Assembly: GCA_916700875.1 (NCBI GenBank)
Contig: CAKAKS010000060.1
Location: 2,961,334-3,025,333, forward strand
Length of the DNA: 64,000 nucleotides
Source of the DNA: Sebastes aleutianus
Lineage: Eukaryota; Chordata; Actinopteri; Perciformes; Sebastidae
Direction: 5' to 3'
Shown here in pieces: positions 23,830 to 35,604 of the stretch. The position numbers and the translations under genes were made by a program. Under the pieces are notes generated by a model. The model was not told where the DNA came from, made no database searches, and saw nothing but the letters and a program-made list of their open reading frames with translations. Positions within the stretch are counted from its first letter, which is position 1, and the number at the start of each line of letters is the position of its first letter.

Positions 23830-25584
23830 CCAGAACACACAACCAGACAACAGCACCAGTCTGGTTTGCCTTCTTGGCTCGCTGTAGGAGTTGTCTGTTA
23901 TGTAAGCAGAATGATAGTGAATCTGCTGCTTTGACTGAATGTTGAATGTGTAGAGGAGCCATGTCCAGCTTTTCCTACAATACCCCCCCCCACACACACA
24001 CACCACCACCACACCTCCAAAACCCCCCACACCACTTAAACAGACACCTACACATACCACCGCTGCCGTATAGTGATCCGTATAATCCGACAGGCTCGGG
24101 GAGTGACTGATAGCTATTGTTGTGTTGGAAAGCTTTTGTCACCTGACAAAGAGCTCTGGCTTTGGCCCTCATCCCTCTGCATCATCCTCTTCCTCATCCT
24201 CTCTCTCACGGGGATATGGAGGGGCCTCAGCGCCCCATCATGATGACTGATGGAGTCTCGGGGATGGGTGAGGAAGAGGAAGAGGAAGAGGAAGAGGGTG
24301 GGGGGTGATGGCACACACGAAGGCTGTCTTCATCACAAGGCTGTTTTATGGCATTAAAATGGTGAAAACGCTTTAAATGCGGTTTGTTCACTGTCAAAAA
24401 ACAAGACGCAGAACCATGAAATCTCCATTGAGAATTACCAGCTGTCTCGATTAACACGTTGAATAAGGTATCGACATCACATAGAGGAGGCTCTAACCAG
24501 CCACCGGCACGTTTCTGCTGCTCTGACATTTTTATTTTTTGCTCATTTCGCTTGTTTATTGTCATGATAATGAAGTCACAGTGTTAGTGTCATCAGGAGA
24601 AATCTAGCATTTTTGGCCTGGTTCCACTGCTAATGTATGCAAGAGCTACTTTTCCTCTCTCATCATTGTCAGCGAGCCACTCGCCACCAAAATGGCTCCT
24701 AATTGAGCGAACTGGAAACAGTGAGCCAAGAGTTGAGCTGTTAATATATGAGATTTCGGTATACGTGCTGCAGAGTTTTTAGCTGTGAAATATGCTCCTC
24801 AATATGTTTCTGTGATCACCAAATCATTGCACGTGATGAAACGTTTTTTTGTGAGGATTTCAACGTACTGTAATGAGTGGGAGTGACTGAGCACCGCTGA
24901 CAAGCTTAAAGCATTATAAATGTTGGGACAATACAAACTGGCAGACTGAATGCTTGAGATTTCTTTTTTTTAATTTAAGGCAAAGACACATTTTTCCTCC
25001 TTTTCCTTTCTTCCTTTTTCGCTCCTTTTCTTGTATTCATGCCATTTATCTCAATGGCCTCTCACTGCACACTGTGGGGAAATAGCAGCAGCACTTGCGC
25101 CATGTGTGAGACAAAGAGAAAGGTCTGTTTCAACACCATCAATCCCACAATCCCACACAGTGATGAGCGAGAGATAGTCACCATCTGTGGACGTGTCTCT
25201 CGTCACTTTGCCTAAAAGTAAAAAAACTGCACCCAGTAAAAAGTTAAAAGTGTGAACGCCTCAGTGTGGCGTTTGTCTAGGTGTTTAGGAGATACCTCCC
25301 ACTATATTCCATATCGCCTTGTTTTTAAATAGCGTGGCATTTTGCAGTCCACATTGTGTTTAGTAATTTTGCATGTTTAAAAGGAATACAAAGAGATTTT
25401 CTTCCTCCGTGTGTCTGTGTCACTCTGCCTCCGCTGTTGCTGTCTGTTTTGCCCTCTTTCCCTCTATTTCTCCCTCCTCTCATTCCCTGTCCCTGGCTGC
25501 AGCGCAGCAGCCATTAGCTTTACAAATCCAGCCTTTGATCTCTGATTTGGGCGGGTGCCTAGCAGAGGAGGGGTACTGGCTGCA

Positions 25585-25628
25585 TGTGTGTGTGTGTGTG
25601 TGTCTGTGTGTGTGTCTGTGTGTGTGCA
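25585..25628. repeat. Interrupted (GT)n microsatellite
   Basis: GT units interrupted by CT at regular places. Confidence 0.9.
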
Positions 25629-25734
25629 CGTCTAGCTGTCTATGTAGGCCATTTGAGGGCTAGCTGGCACTGCAGAGGAGGAGGGTTCACGACCGGTCCA
25701 CTTCTGCCGAGGTATTACAGAGGGAGTCGATTTC

Positions 25735-25835
25735 CAGGGAAGAGGCCGTGATGATAATGCTGGTTCATTTGCATTTGTACTGAGCGAATAAGCTGCCTAA
25801 TGGTTTAAATATAACTCACTTACCGCTCACTCCAA
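25735..25835. promoter_or_regulatory. Candidate conserved noncoding element with octamer-like motif
   Basis: It contains GTGATGATAATGCTGG, TTCATTTGCATTTGTAC (a POU/octamer-like ATTTGCAT) and CCTAATGGTTTAAATAT. The regulatory reading is by motif content only. Confidence 0.22.
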
Positions 25836-26236
25836 ACTCCAGTTCTCTTCCCTGTACCACTGTTTCTCCAACACCCCACACACCCCCATCCTACCTTTCC
25901 TCCCCCCCTTCACTTATCTCACCCTTCAGAGCCTCTCGTCCCGTCTTATCCTCGCCTCATCTCTTCGGAGGATATCTCTTTTCCCCGGCCATTTGCCCAG
26001 ATATTACATTATTGAACAGAAATCACTTTTAGCACTTTGGCAACGGTCAGGGACTCCAAATAGGTACTGGACCGCTGTTATCACACATACTAAGTGTTTC
26101 AGTCTGGGCTCATTATTTAGATTTCTGACTGCTGATACCAGTCAACTGTTGAGTTGTCACATCTTTTACCAATATTGAACAGTGTAAAAGTGTAAAAGTC
26201 CATGTTTTTCCAACATAAATCATACTAATAAGTTAA

Positions 26237-26479
26237 AGGCAGGGTTGATGATGTTCTCCAGTCTACACTATTTGTTCTATTGGTTGAAATGGTCTCTACA
26301 CTCCGACAGCGATCCATTACTGATGAGCTCTGAAAAAGGAGTGGAAAAGAGCCGTCATCTGTAGCTGCTGTAATCCTGTAAAAACGTCTACCAATCACTG
26401 CCTCGCGTTCCGAGACGGAGCTCCTGAGGCGATGCTACTTTCAAATTATGCTATCTTTCCAACATCGTCGACCCTATCT
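26237..26479. mobile_element. TTAA-flanked MITE, 243 bp
   Basis: The ends AGGCAGGGTTGATGATGTT and, on the minus strand, AGATAGGGTCGACGATGTT are inverted repeats matching at 15 of 19 bases. TTAA flanks both sides (26233-26236 and 26480-26483), consistent with piggyBac/Kolobok-type integration. No coding capacity. Confidence 0.72.
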
Positions 26480-26655
26480 TTAAGTTATTGAGTGGAATCT
26501 GATGAAAAAGCTTTTTTTAGAGAACCAAAATTAATCATATATACTATACAGTTAATCACTCAATCACAATAAATCAAACAGTAACCGTATAAAATCAGAG
26601 ATGCCGGACACGGACTGGTCATTATCAGATAAAAACAATATATTCTCTAACCTAA

Positions 26656-27089
26656 AGGCCGTTACACATGGGGAGCGTGACGTTTAATCAACACGAAATT
26701 GCTGAATACTCGCCTGTGAATATTATATATCTAGAGCTTTTATTGTGAAAGGTAAGAACAGGAGTAGTGGATCTAGTCTGTTTCGCCTTTGTCAAGGTTG
26801 CAAGGAGTAATACAGTTTGCCGTCCTGGTTCGGACTGCGGAGCCTCCGCGTTGTTGTTTCACAAATATAGGCACAACTCAACCCGTTTCACACAACGTGA
26901 TTGGTTGATGCCTTTATCCGCGGTGCGAAAGCTCAAATTGACCTTGTACCGGAAAAAAAATTACGCTGCTCTTTCGCCGCCATATTCGCGTTCTGTGTGA
27001 AAGTATTCATGACAGTTCAAAAAAACATATCGACATGTTTGACAAATTAATCGCATAAAAACAAAAATGTCCCCGATGTGTAAAGGCCT
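26656..27089. mobile_element. PIF/Harbinger-like MITE, 434 bp
   Basis: The ends AGGCCGTTACACATGGGG and, on the minus strand, AGGCCTTTACACATCGGGG are inverted repeats. TAA lies immediately outside both (26653-26655 and 27090-27092), the 3-bp target duplication expected of PIF/Harbinger. The interior (GATTGGTTGATGCC, CGCCGCCATATT) has no intact frame. Confidence 0.75.
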
Positions 27090-27092
27090 TAA

Positions 27093-29838
27093 GACTTTAA
27101 AATGGAGGTTCTGACAACGAGTATGGGCCGTGAACGACCACAACTCAGCTGTGTTTCCTTCACCCTGTCCACTCGTCCATCCATCTGTCCATCTACAGTA
27201 ACTCCGGCCTTTTCTCCTCCCGCTCTCCTCCTCTGCTGAGCGGTAATGAATGGCGTCCCTCACTGCGGTGAAATCACCTGTTTCTGCCTCAGCCTTCCTC
27301 CGCCACATTAAGTGGGAATTTATGGAGGCGGCTTCCCATTGAACAAAACCATTTCTCTTCCAGTTTGGTTTAACAGCACTCTTTATTCCCTGCAGATTTA
27401 AGGATAGGAGGCTGGGGTGTGGGTAAGGGGGGAGAGGGGGGCAACACCATTAAGGGATAGGGCCCTCCCAATTTCTCTCACACTTACATTGGGAAGGCAA
27501 ACAGCCCTGAGCGGTCTGCTCCTAAAGAGACCTCTGTGAATAGATAGATGCCTGGATCAAGTGTGCTAACACATGCAGGAGGACTGTCCCATTTCTATCT
27601 CTTTTACATGGCAGGAGCTTCTGGATCTCAAATGAGACTTAAAGTCTGCTAGTTTTATTCCTCACCTAAAGATAGAAATGTATAAATGAAATCAGCGGCA
27701 GGTCTGATACACCAGGGGATGTACCAGATCCAACAGCAGGCCACGGAGACATTTGTCCCTGATAGTGAATCTATTACTGAACCCTTTATTGAAATTGAGC
27801 CGACATGCTAGTAGAGACCCTCGAATATCATAACCTATAAAACTGAGATATTTTATAATTATTCAGCGGCAGCGTATTTGGGCGGATCTTTTAACTGCCA
27901 ATGACTGTGTCATGTGTAGCTGCATTAGCGTCTCATTACTTTGGCGATAGGGAGAAGATTCCTTAATGCCTCTCGACAGGCCATGATGTAATTACACAGT
28001 GTTTGTTGCAAGTCAACATGATAATTTGTGTTTCCAAGGGATCTGTCATACGCCCGGGACGCCGGGCGCATAAATGATTCAACCCCTCATAAATGTCCTG
28101 ATTGAAAACAAGCTGTTGCCCAAACCAACTTAACTATCTTGTCACCGCGGCACCTCGTGGCCTCCAAATACACAACCCAAAAACAAAAAATCCCTGTGAA
28201 AATTCATCACAATGTTTGGCGCTGTGAGGCAGAATTATGCATGAAACCATAAGAAAAGCTTACCTTTCACTTCTCCCTCTGCCTCTGTGTGTGTGTGTGT
28301 GAGAGATCAAGATAGTGAGAGAGAGAGAGGGAGAGAGAGTGTTTAGTGTATGTGTGAGACTATTCTGCAATTCCCCAGAGGCTGCCATTGTCGAATTTAC
28401 CCATTCCCACCCTCTGAGCTCGACCTAACAAGACTACACAACATCTGCATGGGGGCTGCAGAGTTTATGTACATGGTAGAGGGTGTGTGTTTGCGCGAGG
28501 CGGGTGTGTGTATGTGCGTTTGGGGGCGTTGATTTTTTTGTTTTTGACTATCTGTTTTGAAATCTGCGGGGTGGGCAGTGTATATTAAAGGCAGAGCGAG
28601 GTGTTCCTGCGTAGCCGTCGGCTCCGCTGCACCTCTCCAGCATTCTGACTGTGACCCCAGCCTTCGGGTTTGTGTGTGTTTTCATTCTCTTTGTACACAC
28701 TCTCTAAGATGTTCTCGCTCTCCTCCTCTTTTCTCCTCTTTTCTCCTCCTCCTCTCCTCCCTCCCCTCCTGTGTTCCTTGCAGAACAGAGCCCCAGATAC
28801 TGAAGATATTGCCCCTGGTTTATTTGGCCTGTCTCTGTCTCTCTCTTTTTTCCCTCGTTCTCTTGCCATATATATCTCCCGATCCTCCTCTCTCATCTCC
28901 TTTTCTTTTTTCCCTTTTATTTATCTCCTGCAAGTCCTCTCACTTTGCGATCAATACGCTTTTCGCTTGAAGCCTCGCGGCCAATATGAGAGGAGCTGCG
29001 GGATTTTTGAAGTTGGAATGCTAAACATGTTAAACAGCGGAGATGTTTTGAAAATTTGGGATCATCGGAGAGATGTTAAACGTCTGAATTTGTTTTTCCC
29101 AGCTCCCAGCTGCACACTCTACGTGCATCAGACGTTATAGCTTTTTATCAGCTATCTTTGATCTTTCTGTAGCTTTTTATATAATGTTTCTGATTCTTGC
29201 ATTTGAATCTATTAGCGGATCACTAAATCAGGGATGTAGCAGTTATCGTTACAAAATGAACATGTGATATGCATATTTATATATTTATAAATCTACTTTG
29301 AAAATCAGTTTGCTTCATTTGAAACCAACACTGCATCGCCCGATCTTCCTGCCGTACAGTATGTGAGCGTAGACTAGTTAAAATCTTGAAAAGAAAAAGT
29401 TCATATATAGGTCTTTAGCTTCATTCTGAGGTCATATCTCTTTGTTTATCATAGTATAGTATAGTATAATCATTCAAAAATCAATGACATTATATGGCCA
29501 GTAATTTATTGTCTCTATATACATATAAAATGTATTTGTAGGCAGAGATTTGGGGAGTTGTAATTGGCAAGCCTTTATTTCACTATTATTCACTACAAAC
29601 TGCCCAATTATGAATTATATATATTATACATATATTCTTAACGAAGTGTTCGCTGTTACCACACATACTGTGTGATGTTGACAGTTTTACAATTCAATAC
29701 ATTTCTAATAATAATAAAACATTTACTGTACATCTTCATTTTACAAGTTCGTATGACAAAATATGTAATATTCAGTCTGCTGGCAGCAGCACCTTCATGC
29801 CTGGATGAAAGCATGAAAGACCCATCTAACTCACCGTG
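27093..29838. other. Noncoding sequence with GT/GA and C/T-rich tracts
   Basis: The block includes a short GT tract at 28287-28302, GA-rich sequence at 28303-28340 and long C/T-rich tracts at 28720-28770 and 28825-28940. Open frames across 28557-29140 reflect those C/T tracts. A candidate regulatory block at 27880-28265 is listed separately. Confidence 0.55.
27880..28265. promoter_or_regulatory. Candidate conserved noncoding block
   Basis: It contains GCGTCTCATTACTTTGG, TGATGTAATTACACAG, GCGCATAAATGATTCAACCC, CCTCATAAATGTCCTG and GCAGAATTATGCATGAAACC. Nearly 400 bases lack simple repeats while the flanks are full of them. ATAAAT and TAATTA sites suggest homeodomain input; this is inference. 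Confidence 0.32.
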
Positions 29839-30281
29839 TCCTCATACAACGGTTCATATGATCATCTTACGAAAAGTTCTTCCTCATTTTTCGTGCGTTC
29901 TAATGTCCAGCAGCACGTGTCAATTTCTGCTCATTACATGCATACGGTCTTTTCAAAATAAACTTCCGTCTTCACAGGAAACTACTTGGTTAGGTTTAGG
30001 ATAACTCCGGAAATGGCGTTTGTTTGAAGTTATGTGACAAATAAATTAACTTTGTCTTCTGGTTTCACCCGGGACACGAACAGAGGTCTCCTGGTTGAAA
30101 GTCTGATGTTTTTTGACCCACCCATCCACCTCGACTCCATCCATATGCAGTTTGTCGCTCTTAATACTTCCTGGTTCACAATTACGTGGATTACATATGA
30201 ATTTATTTTGTGGGATATATACGAATTACAGTGCATTACTTTTCACAGGTATAGCTACGAACGTTGTATGAGAACAGCCTG
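29839..30281 (+). mobile_element. Inverted-repeat element, copy A
   Basis: The left end (TCCTCATACAACGGTTCATA) and the right end on the minus strand (GTTCTCATACAACGTTCG) are inverted repeats. The body matches 33103-33826 along its length: TGTCAATTTCTGCTCATTAC, TCTTTTCAAAATAAAC, ATAACTCCGG, CTTCTGGTTTCACCCGGG and TTTGTCGCTCTTAATACT all have counterparts there. This copy has a single GGTTAGGTTTAGG unit. The superfamily was not recognised with certainty. Confidence 0.7.
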
Positions 30282-33102
30282 TCTCACTTAATTACATGTA
30301 CAGTAGCCATGCTAGCAGCGTGTTGCCCAACGAGGTTACTATCTCCCTCATTTTGTCGATACCTGTTTAATGTGAATCCCTGATGCATCGGTATTTAGAC
30401 CACCTTTGGAGTTGGGAATTTGTTTGGTTGATCAGAATATCATCGAGCACATTTACACCTGGATTTGCGGTCTCTTCCTGACCTCGAAGTTAAATCCGAC
30501 ATAACCTGTGACACATTGATAACAGGTATAAAGAAAGGGCGTCTTTGTTATCCTCGACCTGAACTCTCTCTCTCTCCCTCCTATCAGTCTCTCTCTACTC
30601 ACTCCTTTCCTCTTTGTTCTCCATTTTCTGCACCTGCTCCTCTCGCTCATACTGTCGGATGGACGGGCGGAAGGCTGCTCCATCCCTGATGACTGTCATC
30701 ATCATCGTCTGTGTGTCCGAGCGGCGTTGACGAGCCAGAAAGGCAGCGAGCCAGCTAGCCAGACAGCAGGGCTGTGGAAACAAATACTAACGGCCCCGCG
30801 CTCCCCCGTTTGCATCCAACTGTCAAGCAAATTTTATGCAAACTTTTGAAATGTCACCAAAAAAATTGAATCTGAATTAAGTGTGTTTTCACTTGGGTTG
30901 GGTGTGAATAAATTGGCATCATGAATGAATAAAAACACAACCACTGGCTTTTCAATAATAAATAAGTATTGGGAAAGTCATTGCTCTATAGAGACGGATG
31001 TTTGTCACCTAAAAGCCACTTTTTGATGAAGCAATGACGCCTATGAATTCATGTATTTGACAAAAAAAAACACAAGACAAGACAATACATTTGCAAAAAA
31101 ACAAAAACAACTCTTGGATGGAAAGCCAGCTTGACTCTAAAGTGAAGACTTTGCATAAACCTGCATGTGCAGATGTTTGTACAGTCTCCATGTGTGTGCG
31201 TGTACTGTACACTTCCAGATCCAGACTATTTATATGCACACTTTTTATACTGATGGACCACATGAGACAGGAGACAGAGGGGTAGACATCAAACCTCTTC
31301 TCTGGTGGTCGTCAATATAACACTCCTACAGCGATCATCGTAGACATTATTAAACATTGTGTTTTAAAGTGTGACACTGTGAGTGATGTAGTGAGGAACA
31401 AAGAGAGAGGAGTGAAGGAATGAGGATGGGAGGGGAGGGGAGGGGGGCGAGAGAGGCAGATGAGACTCCAGAGTGACGGCAGAGGGAGGGAGAGAGAGAG
31501 AGAGAGATATTCAGGCATCACTGCTTTTCCTCCAGGTGTCTTTGGCCTGCATGATTTCATCTGCGAGGCCATAATAAACTTCCTTAATGAAATAAGTAAT
31601 TAACATATTATAATTGTGCAGCGGATGATTTTGACAGAGATCATTTTCCATATCTAATGCTATGCTAATTTAATCTGTTCCCCTCCTCTGCCCGACACGA
31701 CCCTTTCTGTGATTAAGTTTCATGGCATCTCACTTTCGCTTTTCCTCACCTCTCCTTCCTCATACACCCCCCCCTCCTCACCCCCTCACCCCTCATCCCC
31801 TCATCCCCTCTCTCCCTTTACTTCCTTTCTCTTTCTCTCTTTCGCCGGTGATGGATTGACTCCTCCGCGGAGGTTCAGGGCCTTGTTGTTGTGGAGTTGC
31901 AGGCGGAGGGACGTGCACAGATGGCGGGGGAACTGGAGGCTGGGGGTGGAGGGTGGAGGCCTGGTTCTGTATGTGTGGTCTGATCTCGCTCCTTCCTCCG
32001 CCTCCTCTGCATGGAAAAAAAAAAAGGAGAGCGTGGAGCAGGAAGCGTAGGAGGTGGGAGTTACAGCGCTGATTGAAATATAGCTGTGCGCTGGTGGTCA
32101 TATGCCTCCATATAGTTTGGTCATCTATACATTTAGTTTGGAAGAAGGCGATTGATATTAGGCCAATGTCATCTTGTCTTTGACGATATCTTTAGGAAGT
32201 CTTTTTGATGAAGAAGAGGAAAATCTGCACTGACCAAAAGGAGTGATGTAAATATGTAAATATGTTGTTACAATCCCAATAGGATAGTTAACTTTGCTGG
32301 TCTTTAAACATAACCATCCTAGATTCTAGCCGACGAGGCAGCATGTTGAGGTCATAAACACATGAAACAGGAAGCCATTGATAATTATATTGTTGTTCCT
32401 ATGAGTACCAGAGTTGAAAAAGGGTTTTCAGATCGCAGAAATGAATGCCATTTGTGCAGGACTTTGTAGAAACAAAAGTCAAACTCATAAAAGCTTTCAT
32501 TGGACAAACAGTAAACTATCAACAGGCTGAACACTGCAAACATTTTGATCTCCTCTGTTCCGTAGCGTCTCTGAGAGAGGACAGAGAAATGGAACGAGGA
32601 GGTTCAAGGGGACAGACAGGGGTGGTTGGGAAGAGTGGGAGGCGAGGGACGAATGAAATCAGCCAGCTGTGGTTTGATCCGTCCCATGTGATGGCAGGAC
32701 CCCCCCTCTCTCACTCCGTCTCTGTAACTCTCTCTCTCTCTTTTACTCTCAGTCCCTAAAGTCCCTCTCCCCTTGGCTTCTCTGAGCAGAAGGAGGCACC
32801 CACTGGGGGCTCTCCATTTTCTGTCACCCATGAAATGATGCATACAACACAGCCACTACTCCTCCACCCCTCCACCCCCTTCCTTTTCCCCTAAATCCAC
32901 AGCTCCACAGCATATAGATAAGACTATACTTCCCACCCAATGCTCCAAATCAACAGTTCGTGAAGGAAGACAAACTTCCAGTATCTACTGTAACATTCTT
33001 TTTTGCAAACTCCCGTGGCGAGAACACTGCTGTCACACTTCCAACTTATGGGATCTTCAATAGAAGTTCTGTCTTATGCTTACATTGTCACATTTCAATG
33101 TA
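30282..33102. other. Unique noncoding sequence
   Basis: GA/GGGGA-rich tracts lie at 31385-31510 and C/T-rich tracts at 31735-31840. No gene is seen. AT-rich candidate regulatory sequences lie at 30790-30860 (TTTTATGCAAACTTTTG) and 31575-31690. Confidence 0.5.
31575..31690. promoter_or_regulatory. Candidate conserved noncoding element
   Basis: It contains CTTCCTTAATGAAATAAG, AGTAATTAACATATTATAAT, GCGGATGATTTTGACAGAG and CTATGCTAATTTAATC. TGACAG is a TALE-type (MEIS-like) core next to homeodomain cores. No conservation data. Confidence 0.25.
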
Positions 33103-33826
33103 TCCTCATACAACAACGGTTCGTATGATATCTTAGGAAAAGTTATTCCACATCTTTCATGCATTTTCCTACAAATGTCCAGCAACATGTGTCAGTTTCT
33201 GCTTGTTACATGCATAGAGTCTTTTCAAAATACATTTCCATCTTCACAGGAAACAACTTGGTTAGGTTTAGGCAACAAAACTACTTAGTTAGATTTAGAA
33301 AAAGATCAACTCGGTTAGGATTAGGCAACAAAACTACTTAGTTAGATTTAGAAAAAGATCAACTCGGTTAGGATTAGGCAACAAAACTACTTAGTTGGTT
33401 TGAGGCAACAATACTACTTAGTTAGGTTTAGAAAAAGATCAACTTGGTTAGGATTAGGCAATAAAACTACTTGGTTAGGTTTAGGGAAAGATCAACTTGG
33501 TTAGGATTAGGCAACAAAACTACTGAGTTAGGTTTAGGAAAAGATCGTGATTTGGGTTAAAATAACTCCGGAAGTGGCGTAACTTAAATACGGAAGTTAC
33601 GTGACAAATCAACGTTGGCTTCTGGTTTCACACCGGGTACGAACACCGGTCTCCTTGGCGAAAGTCTGGTGTTTTTTGCGACATCCTCCCTACATGGCGT
33701 TTGTCGCTCTTTATACTACCTGGTTCACGATTAAGTGGATAACATACGAATTGATTTCATGGAATACGAATTACAGCGCATTACTTTTCGTAGGTATAGC
33801 TACGATCAGTGTATGAGAACAGCCTG
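33103..33826 (+). mobile_element. Inverted-repeat element, copy B with expanded minisatellite
   Basis: Same family and orientation as 29839-30281. The left end is TCCTCATACAACAACGGTTC; the right end on the minus strand is GTTCTCATACACTGATCG. It differs mainly by an internal tandem array at 33260-33551. The body has no transposase frame. Confidence 0.72.
33260..33551 (+). repeat. 53-bp minisatellite, about 5.5 units
   Basis: Units start with GGTTAGG(A/T)TTAGGC at 33260, 33313, 33366, 33446 and 33499. Spacing is 53 bp except for the third unit, which is 80 bp because of an internal 27-bp duplication. Each unit is itself two diverged half-units with a GTTAG-TTTAG core. Confidence 0.88.
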
Positions 33827-34248
33827 CACATTTTAATGTCACTCTACAGCTTTATTGACACAGTTAGTTTTTGACATTAAAATGATATACATGTATGATT
33901 TGGCAGGATGACAAGGATGTCTATAGAGAACGTTTTGATCCCTGTACCTAGAAACCTTTTGAAATCCTGTTATATTAATTCCAAAGTGTCTAATGGCTTA
34001 CACCAAAGTTATTAAAACTATTAGTAGTGTTCCAGGACTGTGAGAAAGATTTCTCCATGCACATGTTCAGGAAGCGGTGCTACAAAGGAATGGCGAGTAG
34101 AACAAACAAAGGGAAAGAACGGTAAATAATGAATAAGCAGTATTTTGTAAAACAATTTCCTCTATTCTAAGTTGAGCACACAAGAACAACTGAGATGTAT
34201 AAATATTGTAGTGCGCAGAGGCTTTGTCTGCCTGAATACTCCGTGTTC

Positions 34249-34256
<8 letters not shown>

Positions 34257-34279
<23 letters not shown>

Positions 34280-34289
34280 CTGTGTGTGT
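34257..34289. repeat. (GT)n microsatellite
   Basis: An array of GT units with a single CT break, followed by a short GA tract. Confidence 0.9.
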
Positions 34290-34493
34290 GAGAGAGAGTG
34301 AGAAAGAGGTCAGGTGGGGCAAACAGAGGATGAGTAATGTGAAAGAGCTCAGATGTGAACGTGGCCAGTAACAATGAATGAGTGACAGGACACATGCCAC
34401 TGGGTAATGAGAGGTTCACACCTGCATGTTACCCTTTATTTTCTGATACCGAGAGACCCCTAATACACACACACATACATGTAGACAGAACCC

Positions 34494-34500
<7 letters not shown>

Positions 34501-34528
<28 letters not shown>
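34501..34528. repeat. (CA)n microsatellite
   Basis: Fourteen CA units. Confidence 0.92.
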
Positions 34529-34530
<2 letters not shown>

Positions 34531-35033
34531 ATCCGACCTACCACTGCCTCCACCCGGAGCGCCCAATGAAGGTTAAAACCTTCCTCAATGACAAGTCCCC
34601 CACTGTGCCCGGGACATGGCAATAATAACAAGGCAGCAGTAAACATATAGTCAAGCACCGATGACGTATCCACCCTTCGGACCAATCAGTAACCTGTTAT
34701 ACAGATGTCAAAAGGTCAAAGTTTGAAATGTAAGAAGCAAATGATATTTTTGATATTGACTGATAGAGCCCCACCCTTTGGGCCAAACAATACATAAGGT
34801 TGTAAAGACGTGTGCACCAAATGAAATGCCAGTCAGCCTTGCAGTGTTTACATTTGTGATCAGGGTTCTTAATTGACTTTCATTTGACACACATTGGCGT
34901 TTAAACGAGAACAAACAAACGACATTCTTTCTTCATCCCGCTCTGAATAGATGGTGTAACATAACATTGCTGCAGCATAAAGAGCAGAGATATTGGTAAG
35001 GTGAAGCACCAGAGCACCTTTTCAAAAGTAAAA

Positions 35034-35178
35034 TGGTAAATGGACTGCATTTATACACTGTAGCGCCTTTTGTAGTCTACCGACCATTCAACATCACATG
35101 CATTTACCCATTCACACACACATTCATACACTGATGGCAGGGGCTGCTCATCAGGAGCGGTTAGGGGTTCAGTAGTCT
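35034..35178 (+). repeat. Dispersed teleost repeat (TGGTAAATGGACTGCATTTA type)
   Basis: The start TGGTAAATGGACTGCATTTA and the later blocks ACCCATTCACACACAC and CACTGATGGCAG are the signature of a very common fish interspersed repeat that I recognise. The copy is short and its ends are approximate. Confidence 0.6.
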
Positions 35179-35198
35179 GAATCTCTGGATGTAGACTG

Positions 35199-35604
35199 TA
35201 GGGTTGGCGATATGTTCAAATTTTCCAACCGGCCATCGTCAGCCCAACAACCGGCTGTTATATTCGTGCCACTGCCGTAGTTTTAGCGGTGGAACTTGAT
35301 TCAAACTGGACAAAAACAACCTAAAACTCACCAAATCCGTCTTGGTTCGTCTTTCCAACGATCACCAACTCTGGTTTGGTCGAAATAAACCTTTATTTCA
35401 ACGCGTTAGATCTGAAAATATGCCGACTATGCACGTTGTTTTCCCCAGCTGCTGAGTGGCTCTCGTTCTTCAGAGGTAGACCATTAAATTAGCAAAATGA
35501 AATGACAAACATCGCCCAAAAATCAGCCCCCCAAAAAAAAACAACTGGCGATGTACTCAGCCAGTCACCGCTAGCCGATTTATTCGTCCAATCACCCAAC
35601 CCTA
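35199..35604. mobile_element. hAT-like non-autonomous element
   Basis: The ends are TAGGGTTGGCGATATG and, on the minus strand, TAGGGTTGGGTGATTGG. Internal CCGGC/GCTAG motifs are repeated in inverted fashion. The 8-bp flanks do not match convincingly, so the superfamily rests on the ends alone. No coding capacity. Confidence 0.6.

Larger units (their letters stand above)
23830..26232. other. Unique noncoding sequence
   Basis: The block holds a GAGGAA hexamer tract at 24269-24299, a GT array at 25585-25628 and C-rich runs near 23985 and 25875-25910. AT-rich candidate regulatory sequence lies at 25735-25835. No gene is seen. Confidence 0.55.
33827..35033. other. Noncoding sequence with GT and CA arrays
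   Basis: No gene is seen. GT array at 34257-34289 (one CT interruption), CA array at 34501-34528 and a C8 run just before it. Confidence 0.6.

Noticed and set aside
28785..28835. Possible exon after a TTCCTTGCAG acceptor
   Set aside because: An acceptor-like site is present, but no donor consensus follows at a sensible distance and no frame is recognisable.
28557..29140. Overlapping frames of 137 and 156 codons
   Set aside because: Both depend on long C/T-rich tracts (Ser/Leu/Phe/Pro runs).
33260..33551. Interstitial telomeric repeat
   Set aside because: GGTTAGG cores resemble telomeric TTAGGG, but the real period is 53 bp and the cores are not tandem hexamers.
33260..33551. CRISPR array
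   Set aside because: Units are head-to-tail without spacers and lie in a vertebrate transposon.
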